Shown one piece after another: positions 1-10,479 of a stretch of 64,000 nt of DNA. Origin of the DNA: Castanea sativa (Eukaryota > Streptophyta > Magnoliopsida > Fagales > Fagaceae); the NCBI RefSeq assembly GCF_040712315.1, contig NC_134020.1, forward strand, positions 10,954,751-11,018,750, given 5' to 3'. The translations under genes and the position numbers were made by a program. Under the pieces are notes generated by a model. It was not told the origin of the DNA. It searched no databases and saw only the letters and a program-made list of their open reading frames with translations. Numbering within the stretch: position 1 is the stretch's first letter; each line of letters begins with the position of its first letter.

Positions 1-201
1 ACTATGATTGATTGAGAACTATTCTTATTATTAGTGCTATCATAATAACTCTTATCAAACACTAATAATATGTCGTTATACATTTAGCCTCTAAATAATA
101 ATAGTAAGAACTCAGCATAGAGAATACTATAATATTTAGTCTAATGTATACCATTGTCTAGAGCCATGTGTAGCCACATTTCATCTACCATTAACAGGTT
201 T

Positions 202-400
202 ATCTTGTAGTACCATGATACAAAACACCTTCCGCATGGAATGCAAAGCTCAAGGCTAAGACAAGGTGTTTGATCAAACCACTATAAACTAGGAAGTTCA
301 ATCTTGTAGCACCATGAATTAAATACACTTCACATGGAATGCAAAGCTTGAAGCAAAGACAAAGTATATATTTCATATGACTATGAACCGATGATGGAGG
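202..400 (-). repeat. Imperfect tandem duplication, about 99-bp period
   Basis: The phrase ATCTTGTAGYACCATGA starts at 202 and again at 301, and each copy goes on to a TGGAATGCAAAGCT block. The period is 99 bp, or 33 codons. One minus-strand frame stays open through both copies, so the repeat also shows at protein level as two related 26-residue segments. The function is unknown. Confidence 0.7.
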
Positions 401-559
401 CCATAAGATGCAACCCTTGTATCTCTCTCCCACTAGATATTTTAAAAGAAAGGTTTTTAATTAGAAATAATGTGTAATCTCATTACACATAGCCTTGCAC
501 TTCATCTATGTTTTAACGCTTAATGAAATTTCAAAAACAGGTCATTTCGATCTGTCCAA

Positions 560-790
560 GGTATTTCTCGATCGATCGAAATCTTCATCAAATCCATTTC
601 AAAGTTTTTGGATGACTCGATCAGTTCTCGATTCCTATTCGATCGATCAAAAAAACAAATTCGATCGATCGAAAGGAATTTTCGATCGATTGAAAAATTG
701 AAGAAATCTATCACAAAGTCTCGGGTTGACTTGATCGATCAAAAAGAACATTCGATTGATCAAAAGTGATTCTTGATCGATCGAAACTCG
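560..790. repeat. Cluster of degenerate GATCGATC palindromes
   Basis: About seven copies of a TTYGATYGATYRAA-like motif occur in 230 bp, at irregular spacing. Similar GATCGGTCGAG phrases occur in the LTRs (about 52270-52310 and 60035-60090) and interior (about 54906-55030) of the Copia-like element near the right end of the window. The motif therefore looks typical of this class of retroelement. Its role is unknown. Confidence 0.65.
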
Positions 791-1102
791 CGAAACTGAA
801 TTTTTCAAAATTTTCTAATAATCATTTTTGACATTTCACTTGAACAAAACATCTTTTCTTGATCACATCAGAAAGAGATTGAGATCAAAACTGAATTCCA
901 TTAATGCTATAGCCTTAAAGTTCAATCTAACATACTTAATATCAAACTTAAACAATATCATAACATCAATATCAGTTTTTATCAAACAATAATTTCAATA
1001 ACCATGCAGAAAATTGATTGTATAGTTATCTAACATCATGAAATTACTATCTTTGATTCCAAAACCCATAAAACATGTTATACAAATTCAAAATTGAAGA
1101 CT

Positions 1103-1114
1103 GCTCTGATACCA
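1103..1114 (-). promoter_or_regulatory. Primer-binding site (tRNA-iMet type)
   Basis: The minus strand reads TGGTATCAGAGC, the classic plant Copia primer-binding site complementary to the 3' end of initiator tRNA-Met. It lies two bases inside the LTR boundary at 1117, which fixes the orientation as minus. Confidence 0.85.
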
Positions 1115-1116
1115 AT

Positions 1117-2522
1117 TGTTGGAAAAACATAGTTTGTTTCACATACAAAACATATGCAGTGAAAAATCAACAAATTTACATCATTTACAATAGATAACAT
1201 GTACCATGTAAATTTTAGAATTTAAGAACAGAAAGCATATCTTGGTGCGGTGAAATTCAAAACCAAAGATTAGAAGTACTTGGGAACATTTTTAATCTTC
1301 ACTCCAATTCCACTTTCGCCCAAGAAGTGTGGTCTCTCAATCAGTTTACACGTATGTGTTCAAGAGAGAATAAAAGAGTGGCTTACACTCACATACACAC
1401 CATTTCATTCCACACAAGTGCCTTATAAAATTTTGTATGTTTCTCTCCTTATATCTAGCTAATTTTCTAATTGGACTAGCCTTTTGGGTCATTCCAATTG
1501 GGCTTTAGTATGTGGCTTAGAGTGGGACTAAAAGGGAACAAATAAGACTCTAGAACAAATGGGCCTTGGGCTTTTTTGTCAACTCTTGACAAGTCCAGAA
1601 TTACCATTAACTATATTTAATACCACCATATAAATATAATTGCACTCTAGTCCTTATTAATAAATTATATCTCAGTACTTTATTATACATGCAACCCCTT
1701 CATTAAAATATTTGTAGTAATACAAAGTCATGAATGTTAATTGCCACTTTAAAGATTACTACATCTTAATTCTTGAGTACCCGATTTAATCCTTTAAGTT
1801 ATTCATCATATATTCATGAAATCCAATTTCATAAATATATACTTTAGTAACATCTTACTAAAGTAGTTAGGCCTAACATTCTGAATAACCAAACTCATTA
1901 AACTTATCTCAAGGGAATATCTTATATCTCCGTTAAGAGATTATGAATTCTATCTTGAGAATATATGTTTCATCAACATTAAATGTAGCTGCCCAACATA
2001 CTGAGGTTTTGATTGTGAGTTTAAATCTCACTCCTGATATATCAAAGCAACCTACACCTCTGATTAGGTTCATTATTCTCTCAGGATTAAGAGTTCATAT
2101 AAATAGAGGTCGTGAGATTTATTACTCATTTGACAGTTGTTAGGAGAATAATAAATCTCACAGCGGTCTAGTTCAATGTGTCTTAACTCTTAAAACATAT
2201 CAACTAGAAGTCTCCACTTCCATGATTAAGACAAATCATTTTAGTTGATATGTTATAATTTTTGCAGATGAAATTTCTAATTTCATGATCGACTACGAAC
2301 TAAAATTCAAAATTTACAAAGAACTTGTGATTTATATATTTTGTGACTAAATCACATAAATCACCTACTATATATCTGATGGATTATATGATAATGTCCA
2401 AATATTCATGTTACCATTATTTTAGATAATAATAAAACAACTTTATTAATCACAACATTAAGTCATACCTAATGTCATACATAGCATCATACAATAGGAT
2501 TTAAAGGGCACATATCCTAACA
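1117..2522 (-). mobile_element. Long terminal repeat (5' LTR) of a Copia-like element
   Basis: The segment begins TGTTGG and ends CCTAACA, giving the TG...CA ends and short inverted termini of an LTR. It is 1406 bp long, AT-rich and without a coding domain. The adjoining primer-binding site at 1103-1114 makes it the 5' LTR of a minus-strand element. Its right edge abuts pararetroviral sequence, so it probably inserted into, or recombined next to, that older insertion. The partner LTR is outside the window, so LTR divergence cannot be judged. Confidence 0.8.
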
Positions 2523-4017
2523 CTCGGAACCCCGTGAGATTAGTAGTTTCCAAGATGTCTCCATCTCTAGGACCCTTAACTTGATCAGTAAGAAAACCCA
2601 ACACCTTAAGTATCTTAAGGATGATTTAAAACACAAGAAAATTGAGGAACAATTAGCTTGTAAGATCTCCTTGACAGATATCAGAAAATTTGAGGAAAAA
2701 CTCAAGCAGGAAGTTTGCTCTGACCTAGCCACAACTTTTTGGCATAGAAAGAAACACGAAGTTGCTCTTCCATATGTCAAAGACTTCAAAGAAAATGGTA
2801 TCCCAACCAAGCTCGCCCCATCCAAATGAGTCAGGAACTCATGGAATTTTGCATTGTCGAGATAAAGGACCAACTTAGCAAAGGAATCATTAGAAAGTCT
2901 AAGTCACCTTGGTCATGTCCAGCCTTTTATGTCCAGAAAAATGCTGAGATAGAGAGAGGTGTACCCAGATTAGTCATCAACTACAAGCCCCTTAACAAAG
3001 TCCTAGAATGGGTTAGGTTTCCTATCCCCAATAAAAGAGACTTAGTTAACATCCTTAGTATGGCAGTCATCTACAGTAAGTTTGACATGAAAAGTGGTTT
3101 TTTGGCAAATACAAATCAAAGAATTTGATAGGTACAATACAACCTTCACCACACCCTTTGGTCATGAATGAGATTTTCAATCCATTCTCCAGTCACTCCA
3201 TTGTTTACATCAATGATGTACTCATTTTTTCAGAATCCATTGAACAACATTGGAAACACCTGCGAGCATTCCTTCATAAAGTTAAGCTCAATGGCCTTGT
3301 TGTTTCTGCTTCAAAAATCAAACTTTTCAAAACAAATATTTGGTTCTTAGGTTTTAACATCCATCATGGCTTAATCAAACCCATAGATAGAGCCATTCCA
3401 TTCGCAAACAAGTTTCCGGATAAAATCCTATACAAAACTCAGCTTCAGAGATTTCTAGGATCTCTAAATTACATTTATGATTTTTATTAAAATCTCAAGC
3501 AGCAATGCAAGCTCTATTTTGATAGACTTTGGACTAATCCACCTCCTTGGACTCCAACCCATACTTTAGTCATTTGAGAAATCAAAAAATATGTCAAGAC
3601 CCTCCCTTGTTTGGGAATTCCCTCAGCAAATTCCTTCAAGATTGTCCAGACAGATGCCTCTAATATTGGTTATGGAGGTATCCTCCTTCAGCGTCCTAAT
3701 TCCCCAAAACAGATAGTCTATTTCCACTCAGGAATTTGGACTCCCACTCAGCTGAATTATAGCACTATTAAAAAAGAAATTTTATCTATAGTATTATGCA
3801 TTTTAAATTTTCAAAGTGATTTATTAATTCAAAATTTTTTAATCAGAATTGATTGCAAGTCTGCAGAACATGTTTTAGAAAAAAATGTCCAAAACATTGC
3901 ATCAAAATAGATTTTTGCACGATGGCAAGCCATTCTCTCAGTTTTTGATTTTGACATAGAATTCATACAAGGAACCCAAAACAGTATCCCTGATTTCTTT
4001 ACCCGTGAATTTTTGTA
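2523..4017 (+). pseudogene. Endogenous pararetrovirus (Caulimoviridae-like) reverse transcriptase-RNase H remnant
   Basis: Consecutive frame-shifted ORFs at 2581-2829, 2826-3128, 3125-3490 and 3611-4017 together read as a caulimovirid reverse transcriptase followed by RNase H. The RLVINYKPLN block, a KFDMKSGF block and the QTDAS start of RNase H are visible. The RLVINYK form separates it from Ty3/gypsy elements, which read R-L/M-C-I-D-Y-R/K in the same place. The copy is broken: there are frameshifts near 2815 and 3110, codons are missing around 3165 between the central RT blocks, the catalytic YIDD is YIND, and there are stops near 3490, 3578 and 3908. The 5' part (movement, coat, protease) is absent, cut where the Copia LTR begins. 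The genus is not resolved. Confidence 0.78.
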
Positions 4018-5616
4018 GAACCTAAACCAAAATGTTCGGGAAAAAGCCAGCACAGTAGCCCTAGCCCCCAAAGCTACCTAAATAGTCCCCCCTCCCCCAG
4101 CAATACTAGTCAGGCAAAGAACCCTAGCTAGATAGTCCCAGTTTCTCTAGTTTCTATGGTCAATCATTTTGTGGTTTCCACAATCCTGAAACCAAATTAC
4201 GAAGACCACCTCTAGCCCAGCCCAGTTTTTGTTATGCCTTAGTATCCCCAGCACCTAGAACAATAGCCCCATATATAATTAATGATCCCTTTGGCCCCAC
4301 ACAGTCCCAAAGATCATCCCAGCACGCCAGTAGAAAAAATAGGTCTCCCTATATTAAAAAACCCTACCTCCAACATATCTTTTATATTGAACCTCACCTG
4401 GTTCATATAAAAGACCCATTGGCTCTTGCAAAGGAAGTTTTGCCACCAAATTGGCATTTCCTTCCAAAAGCCCCATAAAAATCCATCAAGTTCTATAAAA
4501 GTATCCTCATTCAGGAAAATTCTGCTCGAATAGTAAACATTCAGTCCAAAGGGGACCCCTCAATCGTCCTCTACCACAAGCTTATTATCACCAAGTTTGT
4601 CAGTTGCAAAGAATGAGGCCAACACCCCTCCTTGCTCAAAACAATTCAGATAGAAGTCACAGAAATTCAATATAGTTATTATGACTATATAAATGCCTTT
4701 GAAAAGATTTTATTTTATCAGAATAAGAACTTTGATCATTCATGGTTCATAGTGTTCAACAAAAGTTTCAACAGCCAAATACCAATATGGTTCCTTAAAT
4801 GGTGGGAAATATTTGGATCAGTCCCTCAAATCTTCCCAAAACCTCTCCAGGATGCCCTTAGGTATTTTAGCTCAAGATTCCAAACCAAAAATCACAATTC
4901 TTAATTTTCAGCAATTCTGCATATGAACATCAGGTATAAAATCCATTGGATTAGCATGTGGTCCTATGCAATTAGCAACAACCTGCTAAATAGGGAATTC
5001 TCAGTTAAATGATGGGATAGCCTTAAAATTGATCCAGTTATCAATTAGATAAATAAGGATTTCCCCCCTCCAGTCTACAGAGCCATTTCCTAGAAGACAA
5101 GGTCCCAGTCTAGCCTAGAATCTGTCTCAGTTGCCGGAAAATCTAGCAGAGAATTAAAGGATCTTGCCGACTAGTTGCTCCTCCAAGCTTCACAATTAGA
5201 GAAAGAAGAAAAAGTTTCGCTTGCCTCTTTTGAAGCATCTACCAGTCACCATCCATTTGATCCCTTCCAGGATTCTTAGGACCCTATAAAGGTCATCATT
5301 TGGACAGCCCCTAGACTATTCTAATAGCATTAGTCACTATTCAGAATAGTTCCAAACAGTCCCAAATTCTTCTGGATAGCACCAGTCATTATTCAAAACA
5401 GTACCAGCAAACAAGTTACTATTCATGAATAGTACCAACCGACACAAAATGACAAAAACAGTACCTGCCGACACAAAGAGACAAAACATGATCAGTGTCG
5501 TAGCTTCATTGCTCTTTCTAGATTCCCATCTGCTTTCGGTGGAAAAGGTTTTCACCCTTAGTAAAAGCAAATTACCCCCGGATTTTCAGGAACCTCCAAA
5601 GGATCCTAAGCTCCCC
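4018..5616 (+). pseudogene. Degenerate downstream part of the endogenous pararetrovirus
   Basis: The stretch follows the RNase H remnant in the same orientation. The only sizeable coding remnant is 4632-4904, a 90-residue tryptophan- and phenylalanine-rich ORF that I do not assign to a known domain. The rest is peppered with stops. It is grouped with the virus because it leads without a clear break to a TATA-box region typical of the end of caulimovirid genomes. A short phrase around CTATTCATGAATAGTACC recurs with variation at about 5335-5440. Confidence 0.5.
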
Positions 5617-5620
5617 CTAG

Positions 5621-5630
5621 TCTATATAAA
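5621..5630 (+). promoter_or_regulatory. TATA box of a pararetrovirus-like promoter
   Basis: TCTATATAAA sits downstream of the virus coding remnants, where caulimovirids keep their pregenomic-RNA promoter. A start site would be expected about 30 bp downstream, near 5655. Whether it is active cannot be told from the sequence. Confidence 0.5.
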
Positions 5631-5816
5631 GAAGCTTAAGTTACATTCAAAGGCAGGCTTTGTTTCAGCATAATTCCTTTTTTACAGAATCCCTTAGTAG
5701 TCCTGTATTAGGAACATGATCCAATCCTGTAATCAAATGGCTTTTTTAATTTTTAGCTTTCTATGTTATCAGGTGGCTTAAGTCGCCCCTTCCACATAAT
5801 TGTAACTTATGTGGTA

Positions 5817-5820
<4 letters not shown>

Positions 5821-5892
<72 letters not shown>
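5821..5892. repeat. (TA)n microsatellite
   Basis: An uninterrupted TA dinucleotide tract of about 70 bp. It separates the pararetrovirus remnant from the AT-rich repeats that follow. Confidence 0.95.
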
Positions 5893-6430
5893 TGACTTAT
5901 AAATTTGAATTGTTTTTAGTTATACATAAAAACAAAGGCTCATAAATATAAAATCATTCAAATTCCCTCTTCCTCTAATTTCATATATAGTGTTAGATAT
6001 ATGATTATGTTTTTTTATAATTTATTTATATTAGACTCTTGCTTTTCTACACTAAATTAACTTATTTGGTACAAAAATTTTAAAAATTTGATTAGATGGG
6101 ACATATATATATGACTTATAAACTTGAATTAATTTTAGTTCTATAAAAAAATGGCTCATAAATATAAAATCACTCAAAAATTATGTTTTTTTATGGTTTA
6201 TTTATATTAGACTCCTCTTTTTTTACACTAACTTAACTCATTTGACACAAAAATTAAAAAACTTAGATAAATGGAACACATGTCGCAAAATCAAACTCTA
6301 ATTGAAATCCAATTTTTACATTAAATTAACTCACTTAGCTCAAAATTTTAAAAACTTAGATTAGATGGGACACGTGGCGCAAAATTAGACTCTAATTGAA
6401 TTTTAATTTGAAATCTAATTGAATTTTCTC
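5891..6430. repeat. AT-rich imperfect direct repeats (about 2.5 copies)
   Basis: Blocks recur in the same order. GGCTCATAAATATAAAATCA occurs near 5938 and 6153. A TTATATTAGACTC block occurs near 6028 and 6205. A GGRACACRTGKCGCAAAAT block occurs near 6273 and 6368. The repeat unit is about 100-215 bp. No coding capacity or clear element termini were recognised; the repeats may be part of a non-autonomous DNA element. Confidence 0.6.
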
Positions 6431-6649
6431 TTAGCTTTACCTATTATTATATATAGATTACATGGATACTCTCTCTCTCTATTTTGGGCTACAAATTGTA
6501 CATATATCACAGTGCTAGCACATTTCCTTTATTTTTTATTTTTTATTTATTTTTTGTTTGTTCTAATCTAACACAGAGACTCAAAGTGTGGGGGATATCC
6601 GATCCTTTGTTTCCAAGTAGCTTTTAAGTTCGAAATTAAATATACTTAC
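6431..6649. other. AT-rich spacer with no recognised feature
   Basis: Low-complexity T-rich and CT-rich sequence between the direct repeats and the Tat-like LTR. No ORF or motif was recognised. Confidence 0.5.
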
Positions 6650-7156
6650 TAATGAATCAAGAAATTCCCTTCATCCAGAAAAGCCTATGAATGACCAAAG
6701 CAAGTTGGACGATCAAAGCGGGTGTCATTGGATGATTAAAATGCCATAAATACACATTTAATGCATGCACCATTACCAATAGACGCATGCGTAAACATGA
6801 TCGTTGACAAGGTAATCAATCGCCTTATAAAGCCATCAGAGGTGTTACAAGAGCCATTAATACCACCATTAAAGGCCTCCAATGACTAGAGAAGTTAGAG
6901 ATCTATATAAACCACCTAAGAACCTACACAAGGAGAGAAAGATGGACAAGTACACACATACACACTAAAATACACTCTCAGTTCTTATTATTTCTCTCTC
7001 TCAACGTCTGACTTTATAATTGGAGGCTCCTTTGCCAGTAGCACGCTGGTGACCTTTGGGACAGAAACACCATTGTTATTCTTTTTCAGGTCTCAGACTC
7101 ATTCACGTTGGATTCTATATGGATGAACCTATCATCTGACGAATTTGGCTTCATCA
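6650..7156 (+). repeat. 5' LTR of the Tat-like element
   Basis: The first 110 bp match 8911-9018, although the initial TG is TA here. The LTR ends GGCTTCATCA just before the GCACCATTTGTGGGGAC leader. It includes a CT-rich stretch near 6990-7005. Confidence 0.75.
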
Positions 7157-7589
7157 ATTTTGCACCATTTGTGGGGACGTCTTTCAAACTTTAGTTTGCA
7201 AAATGTAGCTCTACCATTCACTTTGATTCTTTACGTTTGGATGGAATTTCATGTGCGAAATGATCTAGCCACATTGGCCCTACAGATTCAAACACTCATG
7301 GCTAATGGGAGGAATTGACAAAGCAGAATCAAGAAATGAGGCAGCGATTACAACAAGGAGAAAATCGCCCCTCACCAAGGAGGATTGATCACAATAGGAA
7401 TGAAGACGAAGTCTAGAGCCTAGAGACTAGTCACAGAAAGGAGGGCTCATGGAGAATAGAACAATCCGAGAGGATTAACGAGGATCTCCCTAGAAGCATG
7501 AGGAAGGAGATGGACGAACTAAAAAGCGCCATGAAGGAGAAAACAACCAAGAACCTAGACGGTATGGTGAAAAGGACAAATTCTATTTT

Positions 7590-7935
7590 CATAATCAAAA
7601 TCTTGGAGTGCCTTTTGCCACCAAAATTCCTCCTTCCATAGCTCGATTTGTACAATGGCTTGAAGGACCCATTAGTCACATAACCACCTTCAAGACAACC
7701 CTGAGTTTACAATAGACTCCTGAAAAAATGGTATGTCTATCCTTTCCGACAACTTTTAAAGAAGCAACACGAGTCTGGTTTAGCAAGTTAGCCCCGTCGT
7801 CCATAGATGATTTCGAACAATTAAGCTATTCATTTGTGCGTCACTTCATTGGTGGATAGAGACAAAAAAGACCAACAAATCATTTACTGACAATCAAACA
7901 AGAAGAATGGTAAATTTCCCTCCTTTAGTAATGTC
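7590..7935 (+). pseudogene. Tat/gypsy-type gag remnant
   Basis: Conceptual translation in shifting frames gives a plant gypsy gag core. A YNGLKDP start near 7648 is followed by HITTFKTTLSLQ, then VCLSFPTTFKEATRVWFSKL and FEQLSYSFVRHFIGG ending near 7857. These are hallmark blocks of the retrotransposon gag family. There is a frameshift near 7672, and in-frame stops follow SLQ and FIGG. No zinc knuckle was recognised downstream. The product would have been the nucleocapsid precursor. Confidence 0.75.
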
Positions 7936-8084
7936 TGTTGATAAAATATTGAAGCAAACTAAGGAAGATCAACTCCTTAAATGGCTGAAGCCATTAAACT
8001 CCCCCCCCTATAATACTCGCAACAAGAGGAGATTAAGCTGCTTCACGGGAGTGCTACATAGCTATGCTCAACAAGTATGAACAG

Positions 8085-8640
8085 TTGCCTACTATGAACA
8101 TTAAAGACCAAAGTCGCCTACAAGTGGACGGTCTAAACACAAAGTTGCTTAGGGATGGACAGACGACCAAAGTTGCCTATGGGTGGACATTCTAAACACA
8201 AAGCCCCCTAAGGATGGATGGACGACCAAAGTCGCCTACAGGTGGATGGTCTAAACACAAAGTGGCCGACCAAAGTCACCTACGGGTGGACGATCTAAAC
8301 ACAAAGTCACCTACTAAAGTTGCCTAAGGATGGACGGACAATCAAAGTTGCCTATGGGTGGACGATCTAAACACAAAGTCGTCAACGGGTGGACGGTCTA
8401 AACACAAAGTCATCGACCAAAGTCACATATGGGTGGACGGTCTAAATACAAAGTTGCCTATGGAAGGACAATCTAAACTTAAAGTTGCCTATGGATGGAT
8501 AGTCTAAACATAAAGTCTCCTAAGGGTGGACGCATGACCAAAGACACCTATGGGTGGATGGTCCAAAGCAAAGTCACCCAAGGGTGGACACATGAACAAA
8601 ATCGCCTACGGATGGATGGTCCAAACGTAGTCCCAATTCA
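8085..8640. repeat. Minisatellite inside the Tat-like element, unit about 55-60 bp
   Basis: About nine to ten degenerate units alternate the phrases GGTGGACGGTCTAAACACAA and GACCAAAGTYGCCTA. The array lies between the gag remnant and the 3' LTR. Tandem repeats in that position are a known trait of Tat/Ogre/Retand-type elements. Some units lack one half, so spacing is irregular. Confidence 0.85.
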
Positions 8641-9018
8641 GACAAGTAAAAAGCAACATGTGGGAAACAGAAGGGGAGAAGTTGCAGGAAAGGCAAATAA
8701 AAGCTGCTAAAAAATGAGGGGTAAAGCTTAAAAAAGGACTCCAAGTGCAAGAAAACTAGGGTCATTGAGAGACGCGTCCACGTCCAACGACTCGTACAAC
8801 CACACCACATCAAATGCGAGCTGAAAGGAATCTCAGGAATCACGATTAGCAAAGATTGAAATTTCATATTCCTTAGATCATAATGATGATCACGAAATAG
8901 GGGGGGCAGATGATGAACCAAGAAATTTCCTTCGTCTAGAAAAGCCTATGGATGACTTAAGCAAGTTGGACGATCAAAGCGGGTGTCATTGGACGACCAA
9001 AGTGCCATAAATATGCAT

Positions 9019-9216
9019 ATGGGTGTAGTGCGTGGAGGGGGAGTATGCTTAGGTTGAGTGGACCAGGGCGAAGAAAAGAAATGGAGTCACCACCTAGTTT
9101 TATGGCCTAGAAACCATGTATATAGCAGCCTTACGTGGAATGGAGTATGAGCTAGAGCGCTCAAAAGTCATAGTTCAATGGACTATACGAAAGTGAAGCC
9201 ATACATTGAAAGCTAT
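9019..9216. other. Unassigned spacer
   Basis: About 200 bp between the broken Tat-like LTR and the next element. No domain, repeat or ORF was recognised. Confidence 0.4.
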
Positions 9217-9887
9217 GACCCTGTTTGGTTGTGTTTGGTGTGTATTCATTTTCTATACTAAAATCTTATACTCATTTTTTGTTTCCAACTTTTTTTTTCG
9301 TGTCAATTTTCAGCTATTGTCTTCCTTATCTCTCATTTTTTTTCCTCTAACAAACTCAACTGATACATACCACAAAGGAAGCTTTTTGTAGTTATCACAA
9401 CCGCTAGAAACCACTTCTCTCCTACAAACTAGCCTATGTCAAAGCAAATATGCCTAAAAACAAATGCCACACAACCATGTATCCACCATCAAATTTCAAC
9501 AAACTCACCCTTAAACACCTTAAATCCATCATTGGATAGAAATAGAGAAAGTGGAAAAGAGCATAGTTCGACCTCTGTCACCACCACATTTGATCAAAAC
9601 CCACCTTCATCACCACCACCAAATCTGAACCCATATACACATAGCCACCCCACAACCACCCAGATTGAGTGGAGAAGAGAGAGAAAGAAACGACCCCAGC
9701 CACAGCCATACCCAAACTAAAATCAAAATCCAAATTAATCACCACACCCACACCCGCCACTAAACCCACAATCACAGCCACAACTTGAATTCACCATCAC
9801 CAAAGCCAATCGGCTTAGTGCCAAAAAGAAAACCCAAACCAATGTTGATCTAGCCAACGAGAGAGTGTGTGTGGGTGTGTGTGTGTG
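9217..9887 (+). mobile_element. Left half of a TIR element split by a gypsy insertion
   Basis: The segment starts near ACCCTGTTTGGTTGTGTTTGG, and its presumed other half (15475-15828) ends near CAAACCAAATACCCTC. These are inverse to each other in the style of PIF/Harbinger MITE termini. In between are proline/threonine-rich ORFs (9436-9720) with no recognised domain. A (GT)n tract (about 9866-9887) directly precedes the gypsy LTR. GAGAGAG occurs on both sides of the gypsy insertion, which suggests one continuous GA-rich target site. Confidence 0.5.
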
Positions 9888-10449
9888 CGTTAGGAGTGTC
9901 TAATTGTATGAGTGTGTGTGGTGTTGATGAGGCATGCATGAGTTACTGCATAGGGTGGTGCTGCAAGGTGTGCTTAAGCTGCTAATGTGGGGGGGGGGGG
10001 GGCGTATGCTGCTGATGGGGCATGCATGCACAGCTGATGAGGGGTGCGTGTGCTAATGCAGCCTGGGTGTGTATATGGCTATGCTTTAAATAGTGATTGA
10101 ATTAATTAGCTGGCATTGTATACTTGTATTGTAGGTTAGATACACGTGTATTACTTGTAGTGGTGAAGTGTTTACCTCATGCTTATGTGGCATATGTGTG
10201 TTAGTGGATGTAGTTAGTTAGTTAGAGGGAATGGCTGTCAAAGTAGTTACACAGCTAGCATTCAGTTAGTTATTGAGGGTATTAGACTAGAGAAATGGGA
10301 ACGGGAAGTGTATGAATTGTTTTGTTGTTAATTCCATAATTCCTCCGTTTTCTCAATTCCTTCTAATTCTCTCTTTATTCTTCCCTAACCCTGTTCTTGG
10401 AGGTTGGTTGTCCTCGAATTCAACTGTCAAAATTTCCCAATTTCTAGCA
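9888..10449 (+). repeat. 5' LTR of the gypsy element
   Basis: It matches 14913-15474 throughout. It ends TTTCTAGCA two bases before the primer-binding site. It contains a run of about 14 G near 9988-10001, expanded relative to the 3' LTR. Confidence 0.93.
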
Positions 10450-10451
10450 TT

Positions 10452-10463
10452 TGGTATCAGAGC
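10452..10463 (+). promoter_or_regulatory. Primer-binding site
   Basis: An exact TGGTATCAGAGC, complementary to the initiator tRNA-Met 3' end, immediately downstream of the 5' LTR. Confidence 0.92.
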
Positions 10464-10479
10464 TTGGCTTTCCTCGGCC

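Larger units (their letters stand above)
1..1116 (-). mobile_element. Leader/internal start of a minus-strand Copia-like LTR element, cut by the window edge
   Basis: This stretch lies just inside the LTR at 1117-2522 and is joined to it by a tRNA-Met-type primer-binding site, so it should be the untranslated leader of an element running leftward out of the window. I see no gag or pol domain in it. It holds two direct copies of a roughly 99-bp unit (about 202-400) and a cluster of GATCGATC palindromes (about 560-790), both listed separately. Short ORFs here have no recognisable product. Assignment to the LTR element is inferred from position. Confidence 0.6.
6650..9018 (+). mobile_element. Decayed Tat-like Ty3/gypsy LTR element with truncated 3' LTR
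   Basis: The 5' LTR spans 6650-7156 and is followed by a GCACCATTTGTGGGGACG leader, the form seen at Tat/Athila-type primer sites. The same LTR start recurs at 8911, right after a purine tract ending in GGGGGG (about 8894-8910). The block AAGTTGGACGATCAAAGCGG is present in both copies. The second LTR matches only to about 9018, so the element has lost most of its 3' LTR. The interior holds a stop-ridden gag and a minisatellite; protease, RT and integrase are absent. It is therefore a gag-bearing non-autonomous remnant or a heavily deleted copy. Confidence 0.8.

Noticed and set aside
2581..3490. Ty3/gypsy origin for the RT fragments
   Set aside because: The RLVINYKPLN block and the RNase H context fit caulimovirids. 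Gypsy elements in this window read CIDYKALN or CIDYRQLN there.
5765..5785. Pararetrovirus primer-binding site near ATGTTATCAGGTGGC
   Set aside because: It has too many mismatches to the tRNA-Met complement to be supported.
8085..8640. CRISPR-like direct repeats with spacers
   Set aside because: The genome is eukaryotic, the units are degenerate, the spacers are themselves repeats, and the array lies inside an LTR element.
9436..9720. 94-codon Pro/Thr-rich ORF
   Set aside because: It is low-complexity CA-rich sequence inside a TIR element and shows no domain.
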